Positions 1 to 12,500 of a stretch of 64,000 nucleotides of DNA are shown here, piece after piece. A program made the position numbers and the translations under genes. The notes under the pieces are model-generated. The model saw only the letters and a list, made by a program, of their open reading frames with translations, ran no database searches and had not been told where the DNA came from. Each line of letters opens with the position of its first letter. Positions within the stretch are counted from its first letter, which is position 1. Origin of the DNA: Auanema rhodensis (taxonomy: Eukaryota; Nematoda; Chromadorea; Rhabditida; Rhabditidae); assembly GCA_964057225.1 (NCBI GenBank), contig OZ059900.1, forward strand, positions 19,669,638-19,733,637, given 5' to 3'.

Positions 1-342
1 GTGTTTTTGTATTTTTCTAGTGTTCAGCATGTAAAATGCTTCATTTTAGTATGTAACACGCTGAAATTCGTTGCATTTGACGACTCATATGAACAAAAAT
101 CGATTTAATCAATATTAGCTATAAGGGGCGTGCCCTCAGAATATGCTAATTTCCTTAATTTTCTAACTCCTGTTTTTTTGTCGTGAAAGTGGGACTAGAC
201 GTTGTACGAACAATTTTGAGCTAGGTTTCATTGACATTGCATGAGTTTGAACACATGAAATCGTAAGTCAAAACCTTGTTTACAGCGAAATTTCCAAAAA
301 CTGGTTTTCCAGCATAATAAAATATTTCTCATGGGAAATACT
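1..342 (+). repeat. Representative 342-bp satellite monomer (reference coordinates)
   Basis: This copy sets the monomer coordinates used in the other entries. It holds 60 G and 55 C (33.6% GC) and 10 CpG. Notable parts are paired T tracts at 4-8 and 12-16; an inverted repeat AGCAT-gtaaa-ATGCT at 26-40; a CENP-B-box-like half site at 66-82; the palindrome TCATATGA at 85-92; the palindrome AAATCGATTT with a ClaI site around 97-106; a T7 tract at 173-179 that changes length in some copies; AATAAA in the A-rich stretch near 316-321; and a dyad TATTTC-TCATGG-GAAATA at 323-340. This particular copy is the marker variant with T at 120, T at 168 and G at 193. All six frames contain at least one stop per monomer, so it is not coding. 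Confidence 0.95.
66..82 (+). other. CENP-B-box-like half site (first of one per monomer)
   Basis: Monomer positions 66-82 read ATTCGTTGCATTTGACG. Against the mammalian 17-bp CENP-B box, 9 of 17 bases match, including the block TTCGTTG and the A at box position 10; of the nine essential bases, six match. The right-hand CGGG core is missing, so real CENP-B binding is unlikely. The site is highly constant in both orientations; exceptions are TTCGTAGC near 24307 (and in R1 and R2) and ttgcaattgac at 49618 and 51328. It could be a chance resemblance. Confidence 0.35.
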
Positions 343-3300
343 GTGTTTTTGTATTTTTCTAGTGTTCAGCATGTAAAATGCTTCATTTTAGTATGTAACA
401 CGCTGAAATTCGTTGCATTTGACGACTCATATGAACAAAAATCGATTTAATCAATATTAGCCATAAGGGGCGTACCCTCAGAATATGCTAATTCCCTTAA
501 TTTTCTAACCCCTGTTTTTTTGTCGTGAAAGTGGAACTAGACGTTGTACGAACAATTTTGAGCTAGGTTTCATTGACATTGCATGAGTTTGAACACATGA
601 AATCGTAAGTCAAAACCTTGTTTACAGCGAAATTTCCAAAAACTGGTTTTCCAGCATAATAAAATATTTCTCATGGGAAATACTGTGTTTTTGTATTTTT
701 CTAGTGTTCAGCATGTGAAATGCTTCATTTTAGTATGTAACACGCTGAAATTCGTTGCATTTGACGACTCATATGAACAAAAATCGATTTAATCAATATT
801 AGCCATAAGGGGCGTGCCCTCAGAATATGCTAATTCCCTTAATTTTCTAACTCCTGTTTTTTTGTCGTGAAAGTGGAACTAGACGTTGTACGAACAATTT
901 TGAGCTAGGTTTCATTGACATTGCATGAGTTTGAACACATGAAATCGTAAGTCAAAACCTTGTTTACAGCGAAATTTCCAAAAACTGGTTTTCCAGCATA
1001 ATAAAATATTTCTCATGGGAAATACTGTGTTTTTGTATTTTTCTAGTGTTCAGCATGTGAAATGCTTCATTTTAGTATGTAACACGCTGAAATTCGTTGC
1101 ATTTGACGACTCATATGAACAAAAATCGATTTAATCAATATTAGCCATAAGGGGCGTGCCCTCAGAATATGCTAATTTCCTTAATTTTCTAACCCCTGTT
1201 TTTTTGTCGTGAAAGTGGAACTAGACGTTGTACGAACAATTTTGAGCTAGGTTTCATTGACATTGCATGAGTTTGAACACATGAAATCGTAAGTCAAAAC
1301 CTTGTTTACAGCGAAATTTCCAAAAACTGGTTTTCCAGCATAATAAAATATTTCTCATGGGAAATACTGTGTTTTTGTATTTTTCTAGTGTTCAGCATGT
1401 GAAATGCTTCATTTTAGTATGTAACACGCTGAAATTCGTTGCATTTGACGACTCATATGAACAAAAATCGATTTAATCAATATTAGCCATAAGGGGCGTG
1501 CCCTCAGAATATGCTAATTTCCTTAATTTTCTAACCCCTGTTTTTTTGTCGTGAAAGTGGAACTAGACGTTGTACGAACAATTTTGAGCTAGGTTTCATT
1601 GACATTGCATGAGTTTGAACACATGAAATCGTAAGTCAAAACCTTGTTTACAGCGAAATTTCCAAAAACTGGTTTTCCAGCATAATAAAATATTTCTCAT
1701 GGGAAATACTGTGTTTTTGTATTTTTCTAGTGTTCAGCATGTAAAATGCTTCATTTTAGTATGTAACACGCTGAAATTCGTTGCATTTGACGACTCATAT
1801 GAACAAAAATCGATTTAATCAATATTAGCCATAAGGGGCGTGCCCTCAGAATATGCTAATTTCCTTAATTTTCTAACCCCTGTTTTTTTGTCGTGAAAGT
1901 GGAACTAGACGTTGTACGAACAATTTTGAGCTGGGTTTCATTGACATTGCATGAGTTTGAACACATGAAATCGTAAGTCAAAACCTTGTTTACAGCGAAA
2001 TTTCCAAAAACTGGTTTTCCAGCATAATAAAATATTTCTCATGGGAAATACTGTGTTTTTGTATTTTTCTAGTGTTCAGCATGTAAAATGCTTCATTTTA
2101 GTATGTAACACGCTGAAATTCGTTGCATTTGACGACTCATATGAACAAAAATCGATTTAATCAATATTAGCCATAAGGGGCGTGCCCTCAGAATATGCTA
2201 ATTTCCTTAATTTTCTAACCCCTGTTTTTTTGTCGTGAAAGTGGAACTAGACGTTGTACGAACAATTTTGAGCTAGGTTTCATTGACATTGCATGAGTTT
2301 GAACACATGAAATCGTAAGTCAAAACCTTGTTTACAGCGAAATTTCCAAAAACTGGTTTTCCAGCATAATAAAATATTTCTCATGGAAAATACTGTGTTT
2401 TTGTATTTTTCTAGTGTTCAGCATGTAAAATGCTTCATTTTAGTATGTAACACGCTGAAATTCGTTGCATTTGACGACTCATATGAACAAAAATCGATTT
2501 AATCAATATTAGCCATAAGGGGCGTGCCCTCAGAATATGCTAATTCCCTTAATTTTCTAACCCCTGTTTTTTTGTCGTGAAAGTGGAACTAGACGTTGTA
2601 CGAACAATTTTGAGCTAGGTTTCATTGACATTGCATGAGTTTGAACACATGAAATCGTAAGTCAAAACCTTGTTTACAGCGAAATTTCCAAAAACTGGTT
2701 TTCCAGCATAATAAAATATTTCTCATGGGAAATACTGTGTTTTTGTATTTTTCTAGTGTTCAGCATGTAAAATGCTTCATTTTAGTATGTAACACGCTGA
2801 AATTCGTTGCATTTGACGACTCATATGAACAAAAATCGATTTAATCAATATTAGCCATAAGGGGCGTGCCCTCAGAATATGCTAATTCCCTTAATTTTCT
2901 AACCCCTGTTTTTTTGTCGTGAAAGTGGAACTAGACGTTGTACGAACAATTTTGAGCTAGGTTTCATTGACATTGCATGAGTTTGAACACATGAAATCGT
3001 AAGTCAAAACCTTGTTTACAGCGAAATTTCCAAAAACTGGTTTTCCAGCATAATAAAATATTTCTCATGGAAAATACTGTGTTTTTGTATTTTTCTAGTG
3101 TTCAGCATGTAAAATGCTTCATTTTAGTATGTAACACGCTGAAATTCGTTGCATTTGACGACTCATATGAACAAAAATCGATTTAATCAATATTAGCCAT
3201 AAGGGGCGTGCCCTCAGAATATGCTAATTCCCTTAATTTTCTAACCCCTGTTTTTTTGTCGTGAAAGTGGAACTAGACGTTGTACGAACAATTTTGAGCT

Positions 3301-3762
3301 AGGTTTCATTGACATTGCATGAGTTTGAACACATGAAATCGTAAGTCAAAACCTTGTTTACAGCGAAATTTCCAAAAACTGGTTTTCCAGCATAATAAAA
3401 TATTTCTCATGGGAAATACTGTGTTTTTGTATTTTTCTAGTGTTCAGCATGTAAAATGCTTCATTTTAGTATGTAACACGCTGAAATTCGTTGCATTTGA
3501 CGACTCATATGAACAAAAATCGATTTAATCAATATTAGCCATAAGGGGCGTGCCCTCAGAATATGCTAATTCCCTTAATTTTCTAACCCCTGTTTTTTTG
3601 TCGTGAAAGTGGAACTAGACGTTGTACGAACAATTTTGAGCTAGGTTTCATTGACATTGCATGAGTTTGAACACATGAAATCGTAAGTCAAAACCTTGTT
3701 TACAGCGAAATTTCCAAAAACTGGTTTTCCAGCATAATAAAATATTTCTCATGGGAAATACT

Positions 3763-6700
3763 GTGTTTTTGTATTTTTCTAGTGTTCAGCATGTAAAATG
3801 CTTCATTTTAGTATGTAACACGCTGAAATTCGTTGCATTTGACGACTCATATGAACAAAAATCGATTTAATCAATATTAGCTATAAGGGGCGTGCCCTCA
3901 GAATATGCTAATTTCCTTAATTTTCTAACTCCTGTTTTTTTGTCGTGAAAGTGGGACTAGACGTTGTACGAACAATTTTGAGCTAGGTTTCATTGACATT
4001 GCATGAGTTTGAACACATGAAATCGTAAGTCAAAACCTTGTTTACAGCGAAATTTCCAAAAACTGGTTTTCCAGCATAATAAAATATTTCTCATGGGAAA
4101 TACTGTGTTTTTGTATTTTTCTAGTGTTCAGCATGTAAAATGCTTCATTTTAGTATGTAACACGCTGAAATTCGTTGCATTTGACGACTCATATGAACAA
4201 AAATCGATTTAATCAATATTAGCCATAAGGGGCGTACCCTCAGAATATGCTAATTCCCTTAATTTTCTAACCCCTGTTTTTTTGTCGTGAAAGTGGAACT
4301 AGACGTTGTACGAACAATTTTGAGCTAGGTTTCATTGACATTGCATGAGTTTGAACACATGAAATCGTAAGTCAAAACCTTGTTTACAGCGAAATTTCCA
4401 AAAACTGGTTTTCCAGCATAATAAAATATTTCTCATGGGAAATACTGTGTTTTTGTATTTTTCCAGTGTTCAGCATGTGAAATGCTTCATTTTAGTATGT
4501 AACACGCTGAAATTCGTTGCATTTGACGACTCATATGAACAAAAATCGATTTAATCAATATTAGCCATAAGGGGCGTGCCCTCAGAATATGCTAATTCCC
4601 TTAATTTTCTAACTCCTGTTTTTTTGTCGTGAAAGTGGAACTAGACGTTGTACGAACAATTTTGAGCTAGGTTTCATTGACATTGCATGAGTTTGAACAC
4701 ATGAAATCGTAAGTCAAAACCTTGTTTACAGCGAAATTTCCAAAAACTGGTTTTCCAGCATAATAAAATATTTCTCATGGGAAATACAGTGTTTTTGTAT
4801 TTTTCTAGTGTTCAGCATGTAAAATGCTTCACTTTAGTATGTAACACGCTGAAATTCGTTGCATTTGACGACTCATATGAACAAAAATCGATTTAATCAA
4901 TATTAGCCATAAGGGGCGTGCCCTCAGAATATGCTAATTTCCTTAATTTTCTAACCCCTGTTTTTTTGTCGTGAAAGTGGAACTAGACGTTGTACGAACA
5001 ATTTTGAGCTAGGTTTCATTGACATTGCATGAGTTTGAACACATGAAATCGTAAGTCAAAACCTTGTTTACAGAGAAATTTCCAAAAACTGGTTTTCCAG
5101 CATAATAAAATATTTCTCATGGGAAATACTGTGTTTTTGTATTTTTCTAGTGTTCAGCATGTAAAATGCTTCATTTTAGTATGTAACACGCTGAAATTCG
5201 TTGCATTTGACGACTCATATGAACAAAAATCGATTTAATCAATATTAGCCATAAGGGGCGTGCCCTCAGAATATGCTAATTTCCTTAATTTTCTAACCCC
5301 TGTTTTTTTGTCGTGAAAGTGGGACTAGACGTTGTACAAACAATTTTGAGCTAGGTTTCATTGACATTGCATGAGTTTGAACACATGAAATCGTAAGTCA
5401 AAACCTTGTTTACAGCGAAATTTCCAAAAACTGGTTTTCCAGCATAATAAAATATTTCTCATGGGAAATACTGTGTTTTTGTATTTTTCTAGTGTTCAGC
5501 ATGTAAAATGCTTCATTTTAGTATGTAACACGCTGAAATTCGTTGCATTTGACGACTCATATGAACAAAAATCGATTTAATCAATATTAGCCATAAGGGG
5601 CGTGCCCTCAGAATATGCTAATTCCCTTAATTTTCTAACCCCTGTTTTTTTGTCGTGAAAGTGGAACTAGACGTTGTACAAACAATTTTGAGCTAGGTTT
5701 CATTGACATTGCATGAGTTTGAACACATGAAATCGTAAGTCAAAACCTTGTTTACAGCGAAATTTCCAAAAACTGGTTTTCCAGCATAATAAAATATTTC
5801 TCATGGGAAATACTGTGTTTTTGTATTTTTCTAGTGTTCAGCATGTAAAATGCTTCATTTTAGTATGTAACACGCTGAAATTCGTTGCATTTGACGACTC
5901 ATATGAACAAAAATCGATTTAATCAATATTAGCCATAAGGGGCGTGCCCTCAGAATATGCTAATTTCCTTAATTTTCTAACCCCTGTTTTTTTGTCGTGA
6001 AAGTGGAACTAGACGTTGTACGAACAATTTTGAGCTAGGTTTCATTGACATTGCATGAGTTTGAACACATGAAATCGTAAGTCAAAACCTTGTTTACAGC
6101 GAAATTTCCAAAAACTGGTTTTCCAGCATAATAAAATATTTCTCATGGGAAATACTGTGTTTTTGTATTTTTCTAGTGTTCAGCATGTAAAATGCTTCAT
6201 TTTAGTATGTAACACGCTGAAATTCGTTGCATTTGACGACTCATATGAACAAAAATCGATTTAATCAATATTAGCCATAAGGGGCGTGCCCTCAGAATAT
6301 GCTAATTTCCTTAATTTTCTAACCCCTGTTTTTTTGTCGTGAAAGTGGGACTAGACGTTGTACGAACAATTTTGAGCTAGGTTTCATTGACATTGCATGA
6401 GTTTGAACACATGAAATCGTAAGTCAAAACCTTGTTTACAGCGAAATTTCCAAAAACTGGTTTTCCAGCATAATAAAATATTTCTCATGGGAAATACTGT
6501 GTTTTTGTATTTTTCTAGTTTTCAGCATGTAAAATGCTTCATTTTAGTATGTAACACGCTGAAATTCGTTGCATTTGACGACTCATATGAACAAAAATCG
6601 ATTTAATCAATATTAGCCATAAGGGGCGTGCCCTCAGAATATGCTAATTTCCTTAATTTTCTAACCCCTGTTTTTTTGTCGTGAAAGTGGAACTAGACGT

Positions 6701-9559
6701 TGTACGAACAATTTTGAGCTAGGTTTCATTGACATTGCATGAGTTTGAACACATGAAATCGTAAGTCAAAACCTTGTTTACAGCGAAATTTCCAAAAACT
6801 GGTTTTCCAGCATAATAAAATATTTCTCATGGGAAATACTGTGTTTTTGTATTTTTCTAGTGTTCAGCATGTAAAATGCTTCATTTTAGTATGTAACACG
6901 CTGAAATTCGTTGCATTTGACGACTCATATGAACAAAAATCGATTTAATCAATATTAGCCATAAGGGGCGTGCCCTCAGAATATGCTAATTTCCTTAATT
7001 TTCTAACCCCTGTTTTTTTGTCGTGAAAGTGGGACTAGACGTTGTACGAACAATTTTGAGCTAGGTTTCATTGACATTGCATGAGTTTGAACACATGAAA
7101 TCGTAAGTCAAAACCTTGTTTACAGCGAAATTTCCAAAAACTGGTTTTCCAGCATAATAAAATATTTCTCATGGAAAATACTGTGTTTTTGTATTTTTCT
7201 AGTGTTCAGCATGTAAAATGCTTCATTTTAGTATGTAACACGCTGAAATTCGTTGCATTTGACGACTCATATGAACAAAAATCGATTTAATCAATATTAG
7301 CCATAAGGGGCGTGCCCTCAGAATATGCTAATTTCCTTAATTTTCTAACCCCTGTTTTTTTGTCGTGAAAGTGGAACTAGACGTTGTACGAACAATTTTG
7401 AGCTAGGTTTCATTGACATTGCATGAGTTTGAACACATGAAATCGTAAGTCAAAACCTTGTTTACAGCGAAATTTCCAAAAACTGGTTTTCCAGCATAAT
7501 AAAATATTTCTCATGGGAAATACTGTGTTTTTGTATTTTTCTAGTGTTCAGCATGTAAAATGCTTCATTTTAGTATGTAACACGCTGAAATTCGTTGCAT
7601 TTGACGACTCATATGAACAAAAATCGATTTAATCAATATTAGCCATAAGGGGCGTGCCCTCAGAATATGCTAATTTCCTTAATTTTCTAAACCCTGTTTT
7701 TTTGTCGTGAAAGTGGAACTAGACGTTGTACGAACAATTTTGAGCTAGGTTTCATTGACATTGCATGAGTTTGAACACAACCTTGTTTACAGCGAAATTT
7801 CCAAAAACTGGTTTTCCAGCATAATAAAATATTTCTCATGGGAAATACTGTGTTTTTGTATTTTTCTAGTGTTCAGCATGTAAAATGCTTCATTTTAGTA
7901 TGTAACACGCTGAAATTCGTTGCATTTGACGACTCATATGAACAAAAATCGATTTAATCAATATTAGCCATAAGGGGCGTGCCCTCAGAATATGCTAATT
8001 TCCTTAATTTTCTAACCCCTGTTTTTTTGTCGTGAAAGTGGGACTAGACGTTGTACGAACAATTTTGAGCTAGGTTTCATTGACATTGCATGAGTTTGAA
8101 CACATGAAATCGTAAGTCAAAACCTTGTTTACAGCGAAATTTCCAAAAACTGGTTTTCCAGCATAATAAAATATTTCTCATGGAAAATACTGTGTTTTTG
8201 TATTTTTCTAGTGTTCAGCATGTAAAATGCTTCATTTTAGTATGTAACACGCTGAAATTCGTTGCATTTGACGACTCATATGAACAAAAATCGATTTAAT
8301 CAATATTAGCCATAAGGGGCGTGCCCTCAGAATATGCTAATTCCCTTAATTTTCTAACCCCTGTTTTTTTGTCGTGAAAGTGGAACTAGACGTTGTACGA
8401 ACAATTTTGAGCTAGGTTTCATTGACATTGCATGAGTTTGAACACATGAAATCGTAAGTCAAAACCTTGTTTACAGCGAAATTTCCAAAAACTGGTTTTC
8501 CAGCATAATAAAATATTTCTCATGGGAAATACTGTGTTTTTGTATTTTTCTAGTGTTCAGCATGTAAAATGCTTCATTTTAGTATGTAACACGCTGAAAT
8601 TCGTTGCATTTGACGACTCATATGAACAAAAATCGATTTAATCAATATTAGCCATAAGGGGCGTGCCCTCAGAATATGCTAATTCCCTTAATTTTCTAAC
8701 CCCTGTTTTTTTGTCGTGAAAGTGGAACTAGACGTTGTACGAACAATTTTGAGCTAGGTTTCATTGACATTGCATGAGTTTGAACACATGAAATCGTAAG
8801 TCAAAACCTTGTTTACAGCGAAATTTCCAAAAACTGGTTTTCCAGCATAATAAAATATTTCTCATGGAAAATACTGTGTTTTTGTATTTTTCTAGTGTTC
8901 AGCATGTAAAATGCTTCATTTTAGTATGTAACACGCTGAAATTCGTTGCATTTGACGACTCATATGAACAAAAATCGATTTAATCAATATTAGCCATAAG
9001 GGGCGTGCCCTCAGAATATGCTAATTCCCTTAATTTTCTAACCCCTGTTTTTTTGTCGTGAAAGTGGAACTAGACGTTGTACGAACAATTTTGAGCTAGG
9101 TTTCATTGACATTGCATGAGTTTGAACACATGAAATCGTAAGTCAAAACCTTGTTTACAGCGAAATTTCCAAAAACTGGTTTTCCAGCATAATAAAATAT
9201 TTCTCATGGGAAATACTGTGTTTTTGTATTTTTCTAGTGTTCAGCATGTAAAATGCTTCATTTTAGTATGTAACACGCTGAAATTCGTTGCATTTGACGA
9301 CTCATATGAACAAAAATCGATTTAATCAATATTAGCCATAAGGGGCGTGCCCTCAGAATATGCTAATTCCCTTAATTTTCTAACCCCTGTTTTTTTGTCG
9401 TGAAAGTGGAACTAGACGTTGTACGAACAATTTTGAGCTAGGTTTCATTGACATTGCATGAGTTTGAACACATGAAATCGTAAGTCAAAACCTTGTTTAC
9501 AGCGAAATTTCCAAAAACTGGTTTTCCAGCATAATAAAATATTTCTCATGGGAAATACT
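3763..9559 (+). repeat. Higher-order segment H2 (17 monomers, 5797 bp)
   Basis: Marker order from the left: T120/T168/G193 monomer (3763), A132 (4105), G33 with T168 (4447), a monomer preceded by atacagtg and carrying ttcact (4789), A208 pair (5131 and 5473), agttttcag (6499), A335 (7173), a 17-bp deletion (7780), A335 (8169 and 8863), then C152 copies up to the next marker monomer at 9560. The length is 17 x 342 minus 17. Most of this order recurs in H3, which makes it a duplication source or product rather than coincidence. The end (A335 followed by C152 copies) also matches the end of H1. Confidence 0.85.
7771..7790 (+). other. 17-bp deletion within a monomer (first copy)
   Basis: The monomer starting at 7525 lacks positions 256-272 (TGAAATCGTAAGTCAAA), so CACA joins ACCTTG at 7779/7780 and the local period is 325 bp. 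The same monomer has A in place of C within the acccc run (aaaccc) near 7690. The identical deletion occurs once more at 13234/13235. Because the two are embedded in the same series of marker monomers, they are best explained by segmental duplication of one event. Confidence 0.95.
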
Positions 9560-12500
9560 GTGTTTTTGTATTTTTCTAGTGTTCAGCATGTAAAATGCTT
9601 CATTTTAGTATGTAACACGCTGAAATTCGTTGCATTTGACGACTCATATGAACAAAAATCGATTTAATCAATATTAGCTATAAGGGGCGTGCCCTCAGAA
9701 TATGCTAATTTCCTTAATTTTCTAACTCCTGTTTTTTTGTCGTGAAAGTGGGACTAGACGTTGTACGAACAATTTTGAGCTAGGTTTCATTGACATTGCA
9801 TGAGTTTGAACACATGAAATCGTAAGTCAAAACCTTGTTTACAGCGAAATTTCCAAAAACTGGTTTTCCAGCATAATAAAATATTTCTCATGGGAAATAC
9901 TGTGTTTTTGTATTTTTCTAGTGTTCAGCATGTAAAATGCTTCATTTTAGTATGTAACACGCTGAAATTCGTTGCATTTGACGACTCATATGAACAAAAA
10001 TCGATTTAATCAATATTAGCCATAAGGGGCGTACCCTCAGAATATGCTAATTCCCTTAATTTTCTAACCCCTGTTTTTTTGTCGTGAAAGTGGAACTAGA
10101 CGTTGTACGAACAATTTTGAGCTAGGTTTCATTGACATTGCATGAGTTTGAACACATGAAATCGTAAGTCAAAACCTTGTTTACAGCGAAATTTCCAAAA
10201 ACTGGTTTTCCAGCATAATAAAATATTTCTCATGGGAAATACTGTGTTTTTGTATTTTTCTAGTGTTCAGCATGTGAAATGCTTCATTTTAGTATGTAAC
10301 ACGCTGAAATTCGTTGCATTTGACGACTCATATGAACAAAAATCGATTTAATCAATATTAGCCATAAGGGGCGTGCCCTCAGAATATGCTAATTCCCTTA
10401 ATTTTCTAACTCCTGTTTTTTTGTCGTGAAAGTGGAACTAGACGTTGTACGAACAATTTTGAGCTAGGTTTCATTGACATTGCATGAGTTTGAACACATG
10501 AAATCGTAAGTCAAAACCTTGTTTACAGCGAAATTTCCAAAAACTGGTTTTCCAGCATAATAAAATATTTCTCATGGGAAATACAGTGTTTTTGTATTTT
10601 TCTAGTGTTCAGCATGTAAAATGCTTCACTTTAGTATGTAACACGCTGAAATTCGTTGCATTTGACGACTCATATGAACAAAAATCGATTTAATCAATAT
10701 TAGCCATAAGGGGCGTGCCCTCAGAATATGCTAATTTCCTTAATTTTCTAACCCCTGTTTTTTTGTCGTGAAAGTGGAACTAGACGTTGTACGAACAATT
10801 TTGAGCTAGGTTTCATTGACATTGCATGAGTTTGAACACATGAAATCGTAAGTCAAAACCTTGTTTACAGCGAAATTTCCAAAAACTGGTTTTCCAGCAT
10901 AATAAAATATTTCTCATGGGAAATACTGTGTTTTTGTATTTTTCTAGTGTTCAGCATGTAAAATGCTTCATTTTAGTATGTAACACGCTGAAATTCGTTG
11001 CATTTGATGACTCATATGAACAAAAATCGATTTAATCAATATTAGCCATAAGGGGCGTGCCCTCAGAATATGCTAATTTCCTTAATTTTCTAACCCCTGT
11101 TTTTTTGTCGTGAAAGTGGGACTAGACGTTGTACAAACAATTTTGAGCTAGGTTTCATTGACATTGCATGAGTTTGAACACATGAAATCGTAAGTCAAAA
11201 CCTTGTTTACAGCGAAATTTCCAAAAACTGGTTTTCCAGCATAATAAAATATTTCTCATGGGAAATACTGTGTTTTTGTATTTTTCTAGTGTTCAGCATG
11301 TAAAATGCTTCATTTTAGTATGTAACACGCTGAAATTCGTTGCATTTGACGACTCATATGAACAAAAATCGATTTAATCAATATTAGCCATAAGGGGCGT
11401 GCCCTCAGAATATGCTAATTCCCTTAATTTTCTAACCCCTGTTTTTTTGTCGTGAAAGTGGAACTAGACGTTGTACAAACAATTTTGAGCTAGGTTTCAT
11501 TGACATTGCATGAGTTTGAACACATGAAATCGTAAGTCAAAACCTTGTTTACAGCGAAATTTCCAAAAACTGGTTTTCCAGCATAATAAAATATTTCTCA
11601 TGGGAAATACTGTGTTTTTGTATTTTTCTAGTGTTCAGCATGTAAAATGCTTCATTTTAGTATGTAACACGCTGAAATTCGTTGCATTTGACGACTCATA
11701 TGAACAAAAATCGATTTAATCAATATTAGCCATAAGGGGCGTGCCCTCAGAATATGCTAATTTCCTTAATTTTCTAACCCCTGTTTTTTTGTCGTGAAAG
11801 TGGAACTAGACGTTGTACGAACAATTTTGAGCTAGGTTTCATTGACATTGCATGAGTTTGAACACATGAAATCGTAAGTCAAAACCTTGTTTACAGCGAA
11901 ATTTCCAAAAACTGGTTTTCCAGCATAATAAAATATTTCTCATGGGAAATACTGTGTTTTTGTATTTTTCTAGTTTTCAGCATGTAAAATGCTTCATTTT
12001 AGTATGTAACACGCTGAAATTCGTTGCATTTGACGACTCATATGAACAAAAATCGATTTAATCAATATTAGCCATAAGGGGCGTGCCCTCAGAATATGCT
12101 AATTTCCTTAATTTTCTAACCCCTGTTTTTTTGTCGTGAAAGTGGAACTAGACGTTGTACGAACAATTTTGAGCTAGGTTTCATTGACATTGCATGAGTT
12201 TGAACACATGAAATCGTAAGTCAAAACCTTGTTTACAGCGAAATTTCCAAAAACTGGTTTTCCAGCATAATAAAATATTTCTCATGGGAAATACTGTGTT
12301 TTTGTATTTTTCTAGTGTTCAGCATGTAAAATGCTTCATTTTAGTATGTAACACGCTGAAATTCGTTGCATTTGACGACTCATATGAACAAAAATCGATT
12401 TAATCAATATTAGCCATAAGGGGCGTGCCCTCAGAATATGCTAATTTCCTTAATTTTCTAACCCCTGTTTTTTTGTCGTGAAAGTGGGACTAGACGTTGT

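Larger units (their letters stand above)
1..3762 (+). repeat. Higher-order segment H1 (11 monomers, 3762 bp)
   Basis: The segment opens with the marker monomer (gctata at 116-123, T168, G193), then a monomer with A132 (gtaccc), then one with G33 and T168. It closes with monomers carrying A335 (catggaaaat, at 2385 and 3068) and C152 copies. At 3763 the opening series starts again, so 11 x 342 = 3762 bp separates the two starts. The internal part (three consecutive G33 monomers at 685, 1027 and 1369) differs from the next segment, so this is a variable-length higher-order unit rather than a strict one. The window begins exactly at a monomer and segment start, which may be chance. Confidence 0.8.

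Noticed and set aside
97-106. AAATCGATTT palindrome as a protein site.
   Set aside because: It is present in essentially all copies and gives a ClaI site per monomer useful for a digest ladder, but short AT-rich palindromes are expected by chance and nothing links it to a factor.
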